Assembly (NCBI GenBank): GCA_963785125.1
Contig: CAWATU010000008.1
Coordinates: forward strand, 434,001 to 498,000
DNA from: QHXN01 sp963785125
GTDB taxonomy: Bacteria > Acidobacteriota > Blastocatellia > Pyrinomonadales > Pyrinomonadaceae
Length of the DNA stretch: 64,000 nucleotides
Direction: 5' to 3'
Positions 47,371 through 56,890 of the stretch are shown here, in pieces (the first letter of the stretch is position 1; each line of letters starts with the position of its first letter). The translations under genes were made by a program, and so were the position numbers. The notes beneath the pieces were generated by a model. It had not been told where the DNA came from. It made no database searches and saw only the letters and a list, made by a program, of their open reading frames with translations.

Positions 47371-47449
47371 AAGTACTGAGTGTTGAGGACTGAGGACTGA
47401 GTGAAAGACTCAACCTCACTCAGTCCTCAGTCTTCAGCACTCAGCACTT
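47371..47449. repeat. Heptad-word hairpin element (word ACTGAGT/AGGACTG)
   Basis: Arms 47371-47404 and 47416-47449, 34 bases with three mismatches, 11-base loop. Words AGTACTG, AGTGTTG, AGGACTG, AGGACTG, AGTGA. The right arm encodes the final VLSAED and the TGA stop of the oxidoreductase gene. Confidence 0.88.
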
Positions 47450-49598
47450 TCACTGCCTCTCCCGTTCGTAGCGAGTCGAGGATGCGGAAGGTGGCGCGCG
47501 TGGTGTTGGCGAGGTCTTCCAGAGGGATGGGCGCGGGGCCGCCCTCGCGCAGCGCGGCGCAGAGGGCGCGCACCTCTTCGCGCACCCCCTTGTCCTGCGC
47601 GCGCAGGCGCGTCCGCGCCTCCCGCCCGCCCGCGTAACTCACGGACGCGCGGTAGTCTTCGATGACGAAGGCGCGTCCCGCGCCGAAAATCTCGACGCGC
47701 TCCTTCGGGAGCACGCGGTCGCCCTCGGCCAGATATGCAATCGTGCCGTTCGACCCGTCGGCGAACTTGAGCGTGATGAAGACCGAATCATCGTCCGTCC
47801 CCTCGCGGTCGTCGGATGTAATCGGCTCGGCGTAGACGCGCGTGACGAGCGAACCGGTCACGTACTGCATGAAGTCCACAAAGTGGCAGACCTCGCCGCG
47901 GATGCGCCCGCCGCCCTCGCCCGCGTCCTGCGTCCAGTGCGCGCGCGGCACGCGCCCGGCGTTGACGCGGTAGAGAATCGAGAGCGGCCCGCGACGGTCT
48001 TTGAAGAACTCTCTGGCCTGTCGTGCGTGCGGCGAGAAGCGACGGTTGAAGCCGACCGTCAAACGCCCCCGCGAACCCCTCGCCGCTTCGAGCAACGAGT
48101 CAAGCTCTTCCGTATTCAACGCGAGCGGCTTCTCGACGAACACGTCGAGGCCGCGCTCCAAGCCCTTGCGCGCCAGCCCTGCGTGCGTGCCGTGGCGCGT
48201 GGCGATGACGAGGAGGTTGATATTCTCGTCGCCCAACACTTCGTCCGCGCCCGAGACGAAACGCGCGAAGCCGTAACGACCGCCCACGTCGCGCGCCGTC
48301 ACGCCCGAAGCCGTCGCGATTGAGACGAACTCGACGCCCTCTTCACGGAAGCTCGGCAGAAGCATCCGCCGCGCCCAGTCGCCCGCGCCGACCATCCCGA
48401 CACGCACTTTGGAAGTTGAGACTTGAGACTTAGGATTCGAGAGCGGGTTACGGACGTGACGCTCTATCTCGCGCTCGGTGTCGTAGTCGATGAGGACGGC
48501 GAGGTAGGGCTCGCCCGTGTCGCCCGAGATGAGCTGATAGGCGCGCGCCGCCTCCACGACCGGGAAGCGGTGTGTGACGAGCGGCGCGGTCTGCACAGAG
48601 CCCGCGGCGGCGAGGTCGAGGAAGGCTTCGAGGTTGCGCCCCTCCGTCCAGCGCACGTACGGTAGAGGGTAGTCGTGCCCGCGCTCCTCGTACTCGGGGT
48701 CGTAGCGCCCGGGCCCGTAGGACATCGAGACCCGCAGCGTCAACTCGCGCTGAAAGTAGGCCGCGCGCGGCACGTTCATCCCCACCAACCCAACCGCGAC
48801 GACGCGCCCGCGCAAGCGTGAGATTTCACCCGCGAGGGCGATGGGCTCGTCCGACTGCGTCGCAGCCGTCAGCAGCACCGCGTCCGCGCCGCGCCCGCGC
48901 GACCACTTCAACACGGCCTGCTTGACATCGACATCGGCCGCACAGCCGTCGTCCGCCCCCAGAGACTTCGCCAGCTCGACTCTCGACGCATCGAGGTCAA
49001 CGCCGAAGACGCGACAGCCGTTGGCCTTAAGCAACTGCGCCGCGAGCTGTCCGATGAGGCCGAGGCCGATGACGACGACCGACTCGCCGAGCGTCGGCTC
49101 CGCGAGCCGCACGCCCTGGAGCGCGATGGCGCCGAGCGTGGCAAACGCGCCGGTCTTGAAGTCAACGTTGTCGGGCAGGCGCACGCACAGATTCTTCGGC
49201 ACGGAGAGCAGTTCCGCGTGCGCGGCGTAGCCCGTGCCCGCGCACGCCACGCGGTCGCCCGCGCGGAACTCCGTCACGCCCTCGCCGGCCTCGACCACGA
49301 CGCCCGCGGCGCTGTAGCCGAGCGCGTGCGACTCGTCCAGCTTCTCGCGCACCGACTGCAAGGTGCTGAGCAGCCCCTCGCTCCTGACCTTCTCGATAAC
49401 TTTACCGACGAGGTCGGGGCGCTCCTTCGCCTTCCCCAGAAGGCTCTTGCGCCCCAGCTCGACGAACGCGCGCTCCGTGCCCGCGCTCACGAGCGAGCTG
49501 GCAGCGCGCACCAGCACACGCCCCGGCTGCACCACCGGCGCCGGCACGTCCGCCACCACGCCCTCGCCCGTTTTTAAGTTTTGAAGAAGCTGCTTCAT
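47427..49598 (-). CDS. Two-domain oxidoreductase: zinc-alcohol-dehydrogenase-like plus Gfo/Idh/MocA
   Basis: 723 residues. Residues 1-380 are MDR-type: VQPGRVLVRAASSLVSAGTE, GEGVTEFRAGDRVACAG, SVVVIGLGLIGQLAAQLLKA. A linker leads to a Gfo/Idh/MocA domain: VRVGMVGAGDWARRMLLPSF, VIATRHGTHAGLARKGLERG, DVFVEKPLALNTEEL. The fusion suggests linked redox steps on one sugar or cofactor, as found in polysaccharide loci; reactions are unknown. The end of the protein is repeat-encoded (VLSAED). Confidence 0.92.
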   Translation of the reverse strand: MKQLLQNLKTGEGVVADVPAPVVQPGRVLVRAASSLVSAGTERAFVELGRKSLLGKAKERPDLVGKVIEKVRSEGLLSTLQSVREKLDESHALGYSAAGVVVEAGEGVTEFRAGDRVACAGTGYAAHAELLSVPKNLCVRLPDNVDFKTGAFATLGAIALQGVRLAEPTLGESVVVIGLGLIGQLAAQLLKANGCRVFGVDLDASRVELAKSLGADDGCAADVDVKQAVLKWSRGRGADAVLLTAATQSDEPIALAGEISRLRGRVVAVGLVGMNVPRAAYFQRELTLRVSMSYGPGRYDPEYEERGHDYPLPYVRWTEGRNLEAFLDLAAAGSVQTAPLVTHRFPVVEAARAYQLISGDTGEPYLAVLIDYDTEREIERHVRNPLSNPKSQVSTSKVRVGMVGAGDWARRMLLPSFREEGVEFVSIATASGVTARDVGGRYGFARFVSGADEVLGDENINLLVIATRHGTHAGLARKGLERGLDVFVEKPLALNTEELDSLLEAARGSRGRLTVGFNRRFSPHARQAREFFKDRRGPLSILYRVNAGRVPRAHWTQDAGEGGGRIRGEVCHFVDFMQYVTGSLVTRVYAEPITSDDREGTDDDSVFITLKFADGSNGTIAYLAEGDRVLPKERVEIFGAGRAFVIEDYRASVSYAGGREARTRLRAQDKGVREEVRALCAALREGGPAPIPLEDLANTTRATFRILDSLRTGEAVKVLSAED

Positions 49599-49606
49599 CG
49601 AAAGAA

Positions 49607-49719
49607 GTAGGCAGATGGCAGTAGGCAGTCGCTCCGCGTTATTGACGTTGAGAGATTAGATCGGAATGTCCGACAGCGGCGCTTTCAACTGCCTACTGCC
49701 ATCTGCCTACTGCCTACTG
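49607..49719. repeat. Heptad-word element (word CAGTAGG) with conserved loop
   Basis: Words GTAGGCA, GATGGCA, GTAGGCA from 49607, complementary words at 49688-49719 (one unit more). The loop shares GCAGTCGCTCCGCGT (49625-49639) with the element at 36308. The right arm supplies the TAG stop (49714-49716) of the next gene. Confidence 0.85.
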
Positions 49720-50895
49720 TTTCTTCGCCAGCGCCTCTTCGATGAGGCCGCTGACCCATTCGGCGCGTGCGTCCCAGGTGCCGCCCTCGACCGCGCGTTG
49801 ACGGCGTCGCGGCGCTTCGGGGTCGTCTTCGGCCAGCGCGTCTTCGACGAGGCGGAAGAAGTCTTCGCGGCTGCGTGCGATGCGCAGCACGTCGCCCATC
49901 GGCTCGTACTCGGGGAGCGGCGAGATGACGACGGGCTTGCCCGTGGCGAGGTACTCGCGCACCTTGATGGCCGACCCGTAGCTCGTGAACGCGCGCTCAG
50001 TTTCCCACGGCAGCACACACACATCAAACCCGGCCGCGTAGCGCGGCAGTGCTTCATAAGCGACGGGCGGCAGGAAGTGCGTGTTCGGCAGACTCTCGAC
50101 CTCCACTCCGCGCGACTTGTTGCCGATAAAGACCCACTGCCAACGGGGCCGCTCGACCGCCGCGCGCTTGATAAGCTCCTGGTCGATCAGCCACGGCTCC
50201 ACCGCGCCGAAGTAGCCGAGCCGCGGGCGCGGGATGCGCGCGACCGCTTCAGCGACTTCGAGACTCCCGTCGCCGACCTTCGACCAGTGCTCGAAATCAA
50301 CGGCCTGCTCTAAAAGGTATGAGTGCTCGCGCCCCCGCACGGCCTCCTCCAGCAGCTTGCGCCCCGAGTAGAAGATGAGGTCGGCGCGGTCTAAGGCGTG
50401 CTCGTGCAGGCGTCGGATGGCCGCGGGGTCGGTCGCGTGATCCATCGAGTTCTCGTCGTACTTGTCCGAGACATGGTAGACGACGAGCGACTCGTCGAGG
50501 CGCCCGATCATCTCGGCCGCGGTCGGGATGGCGACCCAGAGTATCGGCCGCTTGAGCCCGCGCGCACGCGCCAACCCACCGACCTGCGCCGCCAGCAGGC
50601 TGCGGTTAACGGCGCGCGCCGCGCGGCTCCCGTAGAAAGGCAACGCTGCCGGCGACACGACCGTGATGCCCTCCGGCGTGGTGCGCGCCAGCTTCGCGTA
50701 CGAACGCAGCTTCCGCACGACACGCGGCACCAAATCCTTGTTCCCCAACCCCGGCAACCCCATCGAGATCGAGTTCACGAACACAACCCGATTGCCCGCC
50801 CGCGCGAACCGCCGCATCAGGTGGTTCTTCGAGTGCGGGTGGTGATACCACCAGTCCTCGCCGCCGAAACACACAAAGGATTTACCCGTTAGCAT
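49714..50895 (-). CDS. GT-B glycosyltransferase
   Basis: 393 residues from ATG 50895; a TTG six bases earlier is possible. The N-terminal part (SFVCFGGEDWWYHHPHSKNH) and the later PRLGYFGAVEPWLIDQELIK and FIGNKSRGVEVESLPNTHFL mark a GT-B fold. FDVCVLPWETERAFTSYGSA followed by KVREYLATGKPVVIS is the donor-site region seen in GT family 1/4 teichuronic-acid-type enzymes. Acceptor unknown. It heads this minus-strand block; no strong ribosome site. The stop TAG is in the CAGTAGG element. Confidence 0.86.
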   Translation of the reverse strand: MLTGKSFVCFGGEDWWYHHPHSKNHLMRRFARAGNRVVFVNSISMGLPGLGNKDLVPRVVRKLRSYAKLARTTPEGITVVSPAALPFYGSRAARAVNRSLLAAQVGGLARARGLKRPILWVAIPTAAEMIGRLDESLVVYHVSDKYDENSMDHATDPAAIRRLHEHALDRADLIFYSGRKLLEEAVRGREHSYLLEQAVDFEHWSKVGDGSLEVAEAVARIPRPRLGYFGAVEPWLIDQELIKRAAVERPRWQWVFIGNKSRGVEVESLPNTHFLPPVAYEALPRYAAGFDVCVLPWETERAFTSYGSAIKVREYLATGKPVVISPLPEYEPMGDVLRIARSREDFFRLVEDALAEDDPEAPRRRQRAVEGGTWDARAEWVSGLIEEALAKKQ

Positions 50896-51028
50896 TGGCA
50901 ATTTCTTAGAATCTTAAGCCCTTCTCTGTCGTCGATGACGAATGTACCCCATAGACATAGACTTTAGAAAACGGGCCTTCCGAGCATGTTTACAGCAGGC
51001 TTCACTTGAGTGAATACCGGGTGAAGAA

Positions 51029-51102
51029 TTAACCACAGAGACACAAAGACACGGCTTGTTGAGTATCTCTTCAAAGCCGTGCCTCTGTGTCTCTGTGGTT
51101 AA
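51029..51102. repeat. Hairpin element with CACAGAGA words
   Basis: 29-base arms (51029-51057 and 51074-51102) with two mismatches, words CACAGAGA/CACAAAGA on one side and CTCTGTGT on the other, period about 8, 16-base loop. A lone homologous arm lies at 16477. It follows the stop of the gene at 51110. Confidence 0.8.
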
Positions 51103-51109
51103 TCGCCTT

Positions 51110-52198
51110 CTATTGGAGAACGAAGTTGTAAACGATGACGCCCGACACTTTCACCGGTTTGGTGCCGAGGAGAACCGGCGTCAGACGTACTGCACGCGCG
51201 GCCTGGACGGCGGCGGCCTGAAGTAGAGGGTGTCCGCTGATGGCCTCTGCCGCGATGACCTTCCCCTCTTCGTCCACCAGAAGCTGAACCCTCACCGAGC
51301 CCTGTGCGTGTGCGGCCTTAGCAATCGGCGGGTACACAGGCGGCGGCTTGTTAATCACCTTGATGGTTACCTTATCTCCGGCCTTGAACCCCTCCACGTC
51401 CGAAATGGGCTCACATTCGGCGCCCTCCTCACAGACACCAATCACCGACTCGCCCTTATCCCGCAGGCTCTTGAGCAGCCTTTTAACCTCTCCCTCCGCA
51501 CGCGCTTCGTTGGGTGTGGCCTGCGTCTCGACGTTGGGCGTCGGGGCGGATTGTGCCGTGCCTTCCGTCGCCGCACTCACCGGCAGCAACTTGAATGAGC
51601 CGAAGAACCTCTTGCAGGTCTCTTCGTAGAAGACCGTCCTGTCGGCAGCGTTCACGCTCGCACGCCCGTTGTTGAAGGCGACGTTCAGGGGTACGACTAA
51701 CAGCAGTTGGTAGAAGCGCCCTTTGGCGAGGAATGTCTCTGCTCGGAACAACAGTTGGTTATCCGCGATCAGCCACTCCCGCGCCAGGAACCCCTCTATG
51801 GTGACATCCTTCTCGCTCAGCAGTTTCCGGCTGGCATCCGACGCCAACACCTTATCGCGCGCGCCGGCCAGCACCATGCTGATGAACTGCGGCTCCTCGG
51901 AGTACTTCGGAAAGTCGCTATACCCGGCCATATAACCGCCCGCGCCCGTCATGGCCGTGTAGAAGGAGATGGGCAGTTTCCCCATCGCCGTATCAATCTC
52001 CTGCCTGTTCAACTTCAGCTCTGCCGGCATCCTGACTGAGAACCTGCCCTCCTGAGAGACAAACTCTTTCCAAGCGTTCGGGTTGTACTCGGCCGCGGGT
52101 GGCGGCGGCCCGGCCGAGGGCGTGCCGGTCTGTGCGAAGCACGTGATGGCGCCAGCCAGAAGCGCCACGAGCAGAAGGGTTGTTCGTGTGATGTGCAT
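51110..52198 (-). CDS. Secreted protein with TonB C-terminal-like domain
   Basis: 362 residues from ATG 52198 (a TTG one codon earlier is possible). Signal peptide MHITRTTLLLVALLAGAITC, cleavage near CFAQ. The middle domain (FVSQEGRFSVRMPAELKL) resembles secreted lipid- or stress-related domains. The C-terminal 80 residues (PPVYPPIAKAAHAQGSVRVQ, VDEEGKVIAAEAISGHPLLQ, AAVQAARAVRLTPVL) are a TonB-C/energy-transducer-like domain. No transmembrane box as in true TonB, so it likely acts in the periplasm. Partner unknown. Confidence 0.85.
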   Translation of the reverse strand: MHITRTTLLLVALLAGAITCFAQTGTPSAGPPPPAAEYNPNAWKEFVSQEGRFSVRMPAELKLNRQEIDTAMGKLPISFYTAMTGAGGYMAGYSDFPKYSEEPQFISMVLAGARDKVLASDASRKLLSEKDVTIEGFLAREWLIADNQLLFRAETFLAKGRFYQLLLVVPLNVAFNNGRASVNAADRTVFYEETCKRFFGSFKLLPVSAATEGTAQSAPTPNVETQATPNEARAEGEVKRLLKSLRDKGESVIGVCEEGAECEPISDVEGFKAGDKVTIKVINKPPPVYPPIAKAAHAQGSVRVQLLVDEEGKVIAAEAISGHPLLQAAAVQAARAVRLTPVLLGTKPVKVSGVIVYNFVLQ

Positions 52199-52233
52199 CA
52201 AGATTGATACTTCCTTACGGAGGTCTGGGAGTC

Positions 52234-52746
52234 TCAGGAGTCTTTGTCGAGGAGCTTGGTCGTGTTCTCGGTGATGCTGGGCGGCTGGTAGATTTCGGCG
52301 GTGTTGGCGCGCTGCTGATTGAAGAGCGGCGCGGGGTTGAACTGCGGCGCGCCGAGGGCCGGTCTGTCCGAACCCGCGCCGAGGTCTCTGCGCGGCGAAC
52401 TCTGCGGAACGCTAATCAACTCGTCGCCGAAGAGGCGCGCGTAGACGAGCATCACAAGCCCCGCCAGGAAGACCGTGAAAGGAACGAACAGAGGGGCTGG
52501 GTTGTCCACGATGAAGCAGAACCCGAAGAAGATCGGGAAGAGCACGACGCTGAAGAACATCAGCTTGGCGCCGCGGCGCGTCCCCAGACGCTTCGCCGTC
52601 AGCGCCGCGGCGGGCGGCGCCTCGGGCCGAACCGGCGCATACTCGTTGCCGGCCACGTAGGCGGGGAGCCCCGCGAGCTGAAGCCCGCACTTGGGGCAGA
52701 AGCGAACTTCGTCTGAAGACTGTTGACCGCACTTGGGACAAAACAT
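52234..52746 (-). CDS. Zinc-ribbon membrane protein
   Basis: 170 residues from ATG 52746, with AGGTGA six bases upstream; a GTG three codons earlier is less likely. The N-terminus MFCPKCGQQSSDEVRFCPKC has two CxxC pairs that would bind one zinc. Two membrane segments follow (LMFFSVVLFPIFFGFCFIV, LFVPFTVFLAGLVMLVYARL) with a short loop. The rest is polar and probably disordered. Function unknown. It diverges from the GT39-like gene. Confidence 0.82.
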   Translation of the reverse strand: MFCPKCGQQSSDEVRFCPKCGLQLAGLPAYVAGNEYAPVRPEAPPAAALTAKRLGTRRGAKLMFFSVVLFPIFFGFCFIVDNPAPLFVPFTVFLAGLVMLVYARLFGDELISVPQSSPRRDLGAGSDRPALGAPQFNPAPLFNQQRANTAEIYQPPSITENTTKLLDKDS

Positions 52747-52816
52747 CTGGTTCACCTGTGGCTTCGGCGGCGTTCCGAACTACTGCCGGCATTACGCCGC
52801 GGCGCGCGTTTAAGTT

Positions 52817-52849
52817 CTGACGGCGGGCGCGGGCGCCGGTCTGTATAAT
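52817..52849 (+). promoter_or_regulatory. Promoter candidate with consensus -10 TATAAT
   Basis: TATAAT at 52844-52849, preceded directly by TG. CTGACG at 52817-52822 is a weak -35 with a 21-base spacer. It would start transcription near 52856, about 34 bases before the ATG at 52890. Confidence 0.4.
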
Positions 52850-52889
52850 AGCAGTCGCGTCGCCGACCCTGAACTCAGCAGAAAGCCGC

Positions 52890-54275
52890 ATGGCATCTCC
52901 CGAACAGCGCCCGCCCGTTCCTGAAAAGCAGACACACGACAGTCTGCGCCGCGACGCGCGGCGCAGGGCCGTCGCGTTCGGGCTCATCTTTCTGGCGGCG
53001 TTCGGGGTAAGGCTCCTCTGCTGGCGCGACGTGCGGTTCGAGGCTCACAAGGTTCAGACCTCGGTCACAGAGAACTACAAGCACATGGCGCGTCTGCTCG
53101 CGGAGAACGGGGCGGCGTCGTTCTACGACGCCGCCTCGACGACGAGCGAGCCAGACCTGCTGGGCCATCCGCCGGGCTACCCTTTCCTGCTCGCGGCGGT
53201 CTACGCGGTCTTCGGCGAGTCGGACGCGGCGGTGCAAATCTTTCAGGCCGCGTGCGACGCGCTGGCGGCCGCGCTCGTCTTCCTCATCGCGGCAGAGTTG
53301 CTGACGTTCGGCGTCGGCGTCATCGCGGGCGCGCTCGCGGGGCTGGCGCCGCAGTTCTGCTGGAACTCCCTGATGCTTCTGCCGGACACGCTCGCGGTGC
53401 TGCCGCTGCTGGGGGCCGTCTGGCTCCTCTTGCGCGCGCGCGCAGGAAGGCCCTTGCTCAAGGCGCTCGGGGCGGGCGTGCTCGTGGGACTCTCGTGCTG
53501 GTTGAGGGCGAACGCGCTTTTGCTCGCGCCGTTCATGGCGCTTGTGGCCGTGCCATTCCTCTTCGCGAAGGGCGCGCGGGTGTGGCCGGCGGTGGCGTTG
53601 GTGGCGGGGTCTCTGCTGGCGGTCGCGCCGGTGACGATGCGCAACGCGCTGGTCTTCGGCCATTTCATTCCCGTCTCGCTCGGCGCGGGGCAGACCCTCA
53701 TCGAGGGCATCGGCGACTACGACCTGGCGGGGCGGTTCGGCCTGCCCGCCACCGACGTAGAACTTCAGCGGCAGGAGGCAGAGATGTACGGCCGCCCCGA
53801 GTACGCCACTTCACTCTTCGGCCCCGACGCCATCGAGCGCGACCGCGCCCGGCGCGCGCGTGCCTTCGGCGTCATCCGCGCCCACCCGCTCTGGTTCGCG
53901 GGCGTGATGGCACGGCGCGCCTCCTCAATGCTGAGACTTGAGAGAGTCCCGCTCGCGTCGAACGCCTTGCCCGTCTCGGAAGGCTGGACGCGGCCTCTCC
54001 GTTTAATGTTGCGGGCCGTGCAGAAGCTCTTCATCACCGCCGTCCTGCTACCGCTCCAACTCTTCGGCCTCGCCGCCCTCGTGCGCGCGCGCCGCTGGCG
54101 CGTGCTCGCCGCGCTGTCGGCCGTCCCTCTCTACTATCTCTGCGTACAGTCGGCGCTGCACACGGAGTACCGCTACGTTCTCGCCGTGCAATATTTTCTG
54201 CTGGTGCCCGCGGCGCTCGCCCTCCGGGAGGCGGGGCTCTGGGTCTGTGGAAGGTGGTCGGGGCAGCGGGTCTAA
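52890..54275 (+). CDS. Family-39-like GT-C membrane glycosyltransferase
   Basis: 461 residues with about ten membrane segments. Early loop YKHMARLLAENGAASFYDAA, then PDLLGHPPGYPFLLAAVYAV, the GHPPGYP motif common in ArnT/GT39-like enzymes. Later segments VLVGLSCWLRANALLLAPFM and LHTEYRYVLAVQYFLLVPAA, where HTEYRY lies in the last periplasmic loop. GT-C enzymes transfer from polyprenyl phosphates. The stop overlaps the convergent GT by four bases (CTAA). Confidence 0.85.
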   Translation: MASPEQRPPVPEKQTHDSLRRDARRRAVAFGLIFLAAFGVRLLCWRDVRFEAHKVQTSVTENYKHMARLLAENGAASFYDAASTTSEPDLLGHPPGYPFLLAAVYAVFGESDAAVQIFQAACDALAAALVFLIAAELLTFGVGVIAGALAGLAPQFCWNSLMLLPDTLAVLPLLGAVWLLLRARAGRPLLKALGAGVLVGLSCWLRANALLLAPFMALVAVPFLFAKGARVWPAVALVAGSLLAVAPVTMRNALVFGHFIPVSLGAGQTLIEGIGDYDLAGRFGLPATDVELQRQEAEMYGRPEYATSLFGPDAIERDRARRARAFGVIRAHPLWFAGVMARRASSMLRLERVPLASNALPVSEGWTRPLRLMLRAVQKLFITAVLLPLQLFGLAALVRARRWRVLAALSAVPLYYLCVQSALHTEYRYVLAVQYFLLVPAALALREAGLWVCGRWSGQRV

Positions 54276-55354
54276 ACGCGGCTGCGGTCTTCGCCGAGCC
54301 CGGCTATGCGCTCCCAGCGCAGGAGGTTCTCTTCCGCTTCTCGCCGGAACTGCTCTCCCCAACGCTGTATCTCCTCCCTCGGCGGGTCGAACAGGGCCTT
54401 CCGCAGATAACCGTTAAGCGCCTCCATGTCGCCGTAGTCGTAGATGTAGATGCCGCGGCTCTCCTCTCCACGCCCGGCCACGACCGGCGTGCCGCACCAG
54501 ATGGCCTCGACGCGCGAGAGGCTGTAGCCCTCGTAGCGGACGCCCCGCACGAACACGTCGCTCCGCTTGAAGATTTGTAACACCTGCGGGTGCGGCACGT
54601 TCTCAAGCACGGTGATCCAGTCGCGCCCGTGCAAGACCCTTTCGCGGTACGCTTCGTCACGCACGAACGTGCCGTCGATGAGCAGCAGGCCGATCTCTTC
54701 GCCCGACTCGCGCCGCAGCCGCTCGACGCCCTCGGCGGCGTGCTCGAAGCCGTAGTCGGGCGTGAAGGCGCCCATAGAGCAGACGCGCCGGGGGTAACGC
54801 GCGAGCTTCGCCTCCAACTCCGGGTCGATTGGCGCGTCGAAGACGGCGGGCGGGATCGGCAGGAGCGCGTTGGCCGTCGAGACCTTCTGCCGCACGCCCA
54901 TCTCGACACGCAGCCACACGGCTATCTCTTCGTTGACGACGGCGAACTCGTCAACCGAGGCCACAGCCATGCGGCAGAGCAGACGGCGGAGAGGGCCGAA
55001 GCTCCCGTACCTCGCGGGGAGCGAGCCGTCGTGGACGACCTTCACCCACTCGAACCGCAGCACAAACTTCAGGGAGAGCCACAGGGGGACGAGTAGAGGG
55101 TTCGGGTGCTCGACCAAGAAATGTGTTGAGTCGAGGATGCGCGCGCGTGCCCCCCGACGGAGGAGCAAAGGGACGAAGCCCAGCCTCCTGTGATTAAAGC
55201 GGATGACGGCCCGCTCGCCCTGCGGCGCGTGGCCGGCGTAGGCCCACAGCTCTGCGCCGTGGCGCTTGAGTGACTCGAAGAGCGAGTGCATGAAGATGGC
55301 CACGCCGCCGTACGGCGGTGGGAGCGGCCCCAGCAGAATAAGCTTCCTGCGCAT
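54272..55354 (-). CDS. GT-B glycosyltransferase
   Basis: 360 residues from ATG 55354 (MRRKLILLGPLPPPYGGVAI), the classical GT4 opening with the PPYGGVA loop. A GTG at 55372 would add six residues. The C-terminal half has RRVCSMGAFTPDYGFEHAAE, VPHPQVLQIFKRSDVFVRGV and the donor motif YEGYSLSRVEAIWCGTPVV. It is predicted cytoplasmic. Its stop TAG overlaps the convergent GT-C gene. It follows the membrane gene at 55385 and is likely in one operon. Confidence 0.88.
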   Translation of the reverse strand: MRRKLILLGPLPPPYGGVAIFMHSLFESLKRHGAELWAYAGHAPQGERAVIRFNHRRLGFVPLLLRRGARARILDSTHFLVEHPNPLLVPLWLSLKFVLRFEWVKVVHDGSLPARYGSFGPLRRLLCRMAVASVDEFAVVNEEIAVWLRVEMGVRQKVSTANALLPIPPAVFDAPIDPELEAKLARYPRRVCSMGAFTPDYGFEHAAEGVERLRRESGEEIGLLLIDGTFVRDEAYRERVLHGRDWITVLENVPHPQVLQIFKRSDVFVRGVRYEGYSLSRVEAIWCGTPVVAGRGEESRGIYIYDYGDMEALNGYLRKALFDPPREEIQRWGEQFRREAEENLLRWERIAGLGEDRSRV

Positions 55355-55384
55355 GTTCGGGACGTTTGCCACTGCCGCGCTCGC

Positions 55385-56860
55385 CTACTCGGCCTTGACG
55401 GAGTCGAGGCCGTAGTACCGGGCCGCGGCCACGTTCTGCGGCGCCAACGGGTCGCGGCTCAGGCGCAATTCCGGGCGGCCGAAACCCAATTCCCACTCTT
55501 CGCCTTCGACGGCGGGCACCGTCACTTCCCTCGCCCCGGCCGCGGCAGCCGCGCGTATCTGCCGGTCTGCCTCGTCCCACCTCTCGGCGTATTCACATGC
55601 GCGCGCGCCGAGAGTGAAGGTGCGTCGAGCGGAGGCGACCGGCGACACGAACAGCAACGCCGCGACCGTACACCACCCCGCCAGCAGGATGCGCGGCAGG
55701 GCCTTCCGGCCTCGCGTCGCCTTCAGCAGCGCGAGGCCGGCCAGCGCTCCCCAGTAGACGTTAAGGCAGACGAGGACGAACTTCGGGATGATCTGTGCGC
55801 GCCGCGGCAGCGCCTCGGACTGTGCGTAGAAGCCCGGGATGAAGCAGAGTACAATCAGTGCGAAGCCGGCGGCGGTGCCGACGGCCAGTAGTCTGAGAAG
55901 GCGCCGCGCGCCCGGAGTCTCTATGGATTGTCCGGGGCGGGGCGCGCCGGCCGCAAGGGCGAGGCACGCGGGGAGGGTGAAGCAGAGCAGGGCGGTGCCG
56001 CGCCAGCGCCGCGTATGCTGCTCGAAGAAATAGAGCGCGTAACGGCAGGAAGACTCGATTGACCAGGGCAGGGCGCCGGGCGCGGGACTGAGACTGAGCC
56101 CCTGCCTCACCGCGTTTCCGGGCGCGAGCGCGACGAGCAGCAGCGCCGCGAGCGCCCCCACGAACCCCGCGAGGATGAGCGCGCGCGTGCCGCGCGTGCG
56201 GAGGCCGCGGGCGCCCGCCACCGAGGCCGTCAACAGGAGGGAGATGCCGCCCACCTGCAACACCGCCGACACCTCCGAGAACCCTCCGGCACAGAGGGCG
56301 AGCAGCGCGCAGAGTCCAACCCGCCACGGAACCGCGCGCACGGGCTCGCTCCTGACGGACGAGGCGACGAGCCCCGCGTTGGCCGTGAAAAAGATGAGCG
56401 GCGCAAGGTACGTGAGCATCCCCGTCTGCCAGTAGAGCGACTGCACAACGTCGGCGGTGCTCTCGACGGTCGCGTACACCAGGAGCAGCGCCGAGAGATG
56501 CGCTACGCGCGCGCGGCCCGGCAACCCGAGCAGCGAGGCTCCCTCGTAAGCCGCCCAGACCGTCACGGCCACCCAGACCGACAGCGTGGCCAGCGGTAGA
56601 AGGGAGACGACCCACGGCCCCGCCGACTCGAAGAGGTTCACCGCGAAGTGGAACGAGAAGCGGCCCGACCAGTTCATGTACCAGTAGTGTTGTGAGCCGA
56701 GGAGACCGCGGTCGCGCAGCACGGCCGCGGTGTTGAAGTCGTCGTACCAGTAACGGCTGTAGAGCCCGACGTAGGCGTGTGCCAGCACTGCCGCGCAGAG
56801 TGGCGCGGCGAGCGCGACGGCCGCCAGACGGGGCAGGAGTTTAGGCGACACGACTCTCAT
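55385..56860 (-). CDS. Large membrane protein of unknown function (DUF6056-like)
   Basis: 491 residues from ATG 56860 (MRVVSPKLLPRLAAVALAAP). The frame runs on to 57412 but upstream only as antisense of the GT2 gene. About ten membrane segments; the first outer loop GLYSRYWYDDFNTAAVLRDR has the DD motif of GT-C-like enzymes, and TADVVQSLYWQTGMLTYLAP follows. The pattern resembles DUF6056 proteins, thought to be glycosyltransferase-like. The gene lies upstream of the GT at 54272 and divergent from the GT2 at 56891, with only 30 bases between the two starts. Confidence 0.75.
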   Translation of the reverse strand: MRVVSPKLLPRLAAVALAAPLCAAVLAHAYVGLYSRYWYDDFNTAAVLRDRGLLGSQHYWYMNWSGRFSFHFAVNLFESAGPWVVSLLPLATLSVWVAVTVWAAYEGASLLGLPGRARVAHLSALLLVYATVESTADVVQSLYWQTGMLTYLAPLIFFTANAGLVASSVRSEPVRAVPWRVGLCALLALCAGGFSEVSAVLQVGGISLLLTASVAGARGLRTRGTRALILAGFVGALAALLLVALAPGNAVRQGLSLSPAPGALPWSIESSCRYALYFFEQHTRRWRGTALLCFTLPACLALAAGAPRPGQSIETPGARRLLRLLAVGTAAGFALIVLCFIPGFYAQSEALPRRAQIIPKFVLVCLNVYWGALAGLALLKATRGRKALPRILLAGWCTVAALLFVSPVASARRTFTLGARACEYAERWDEADRQIRAAAAAGAREVTVPAVEGEEWELGFGRPELRLSRDPLAPQNVAAARYYGLDSVKAE

Positions 56861-56890
56861 GATACTCGAAACGTTCTCGTGGTGCTCCGG

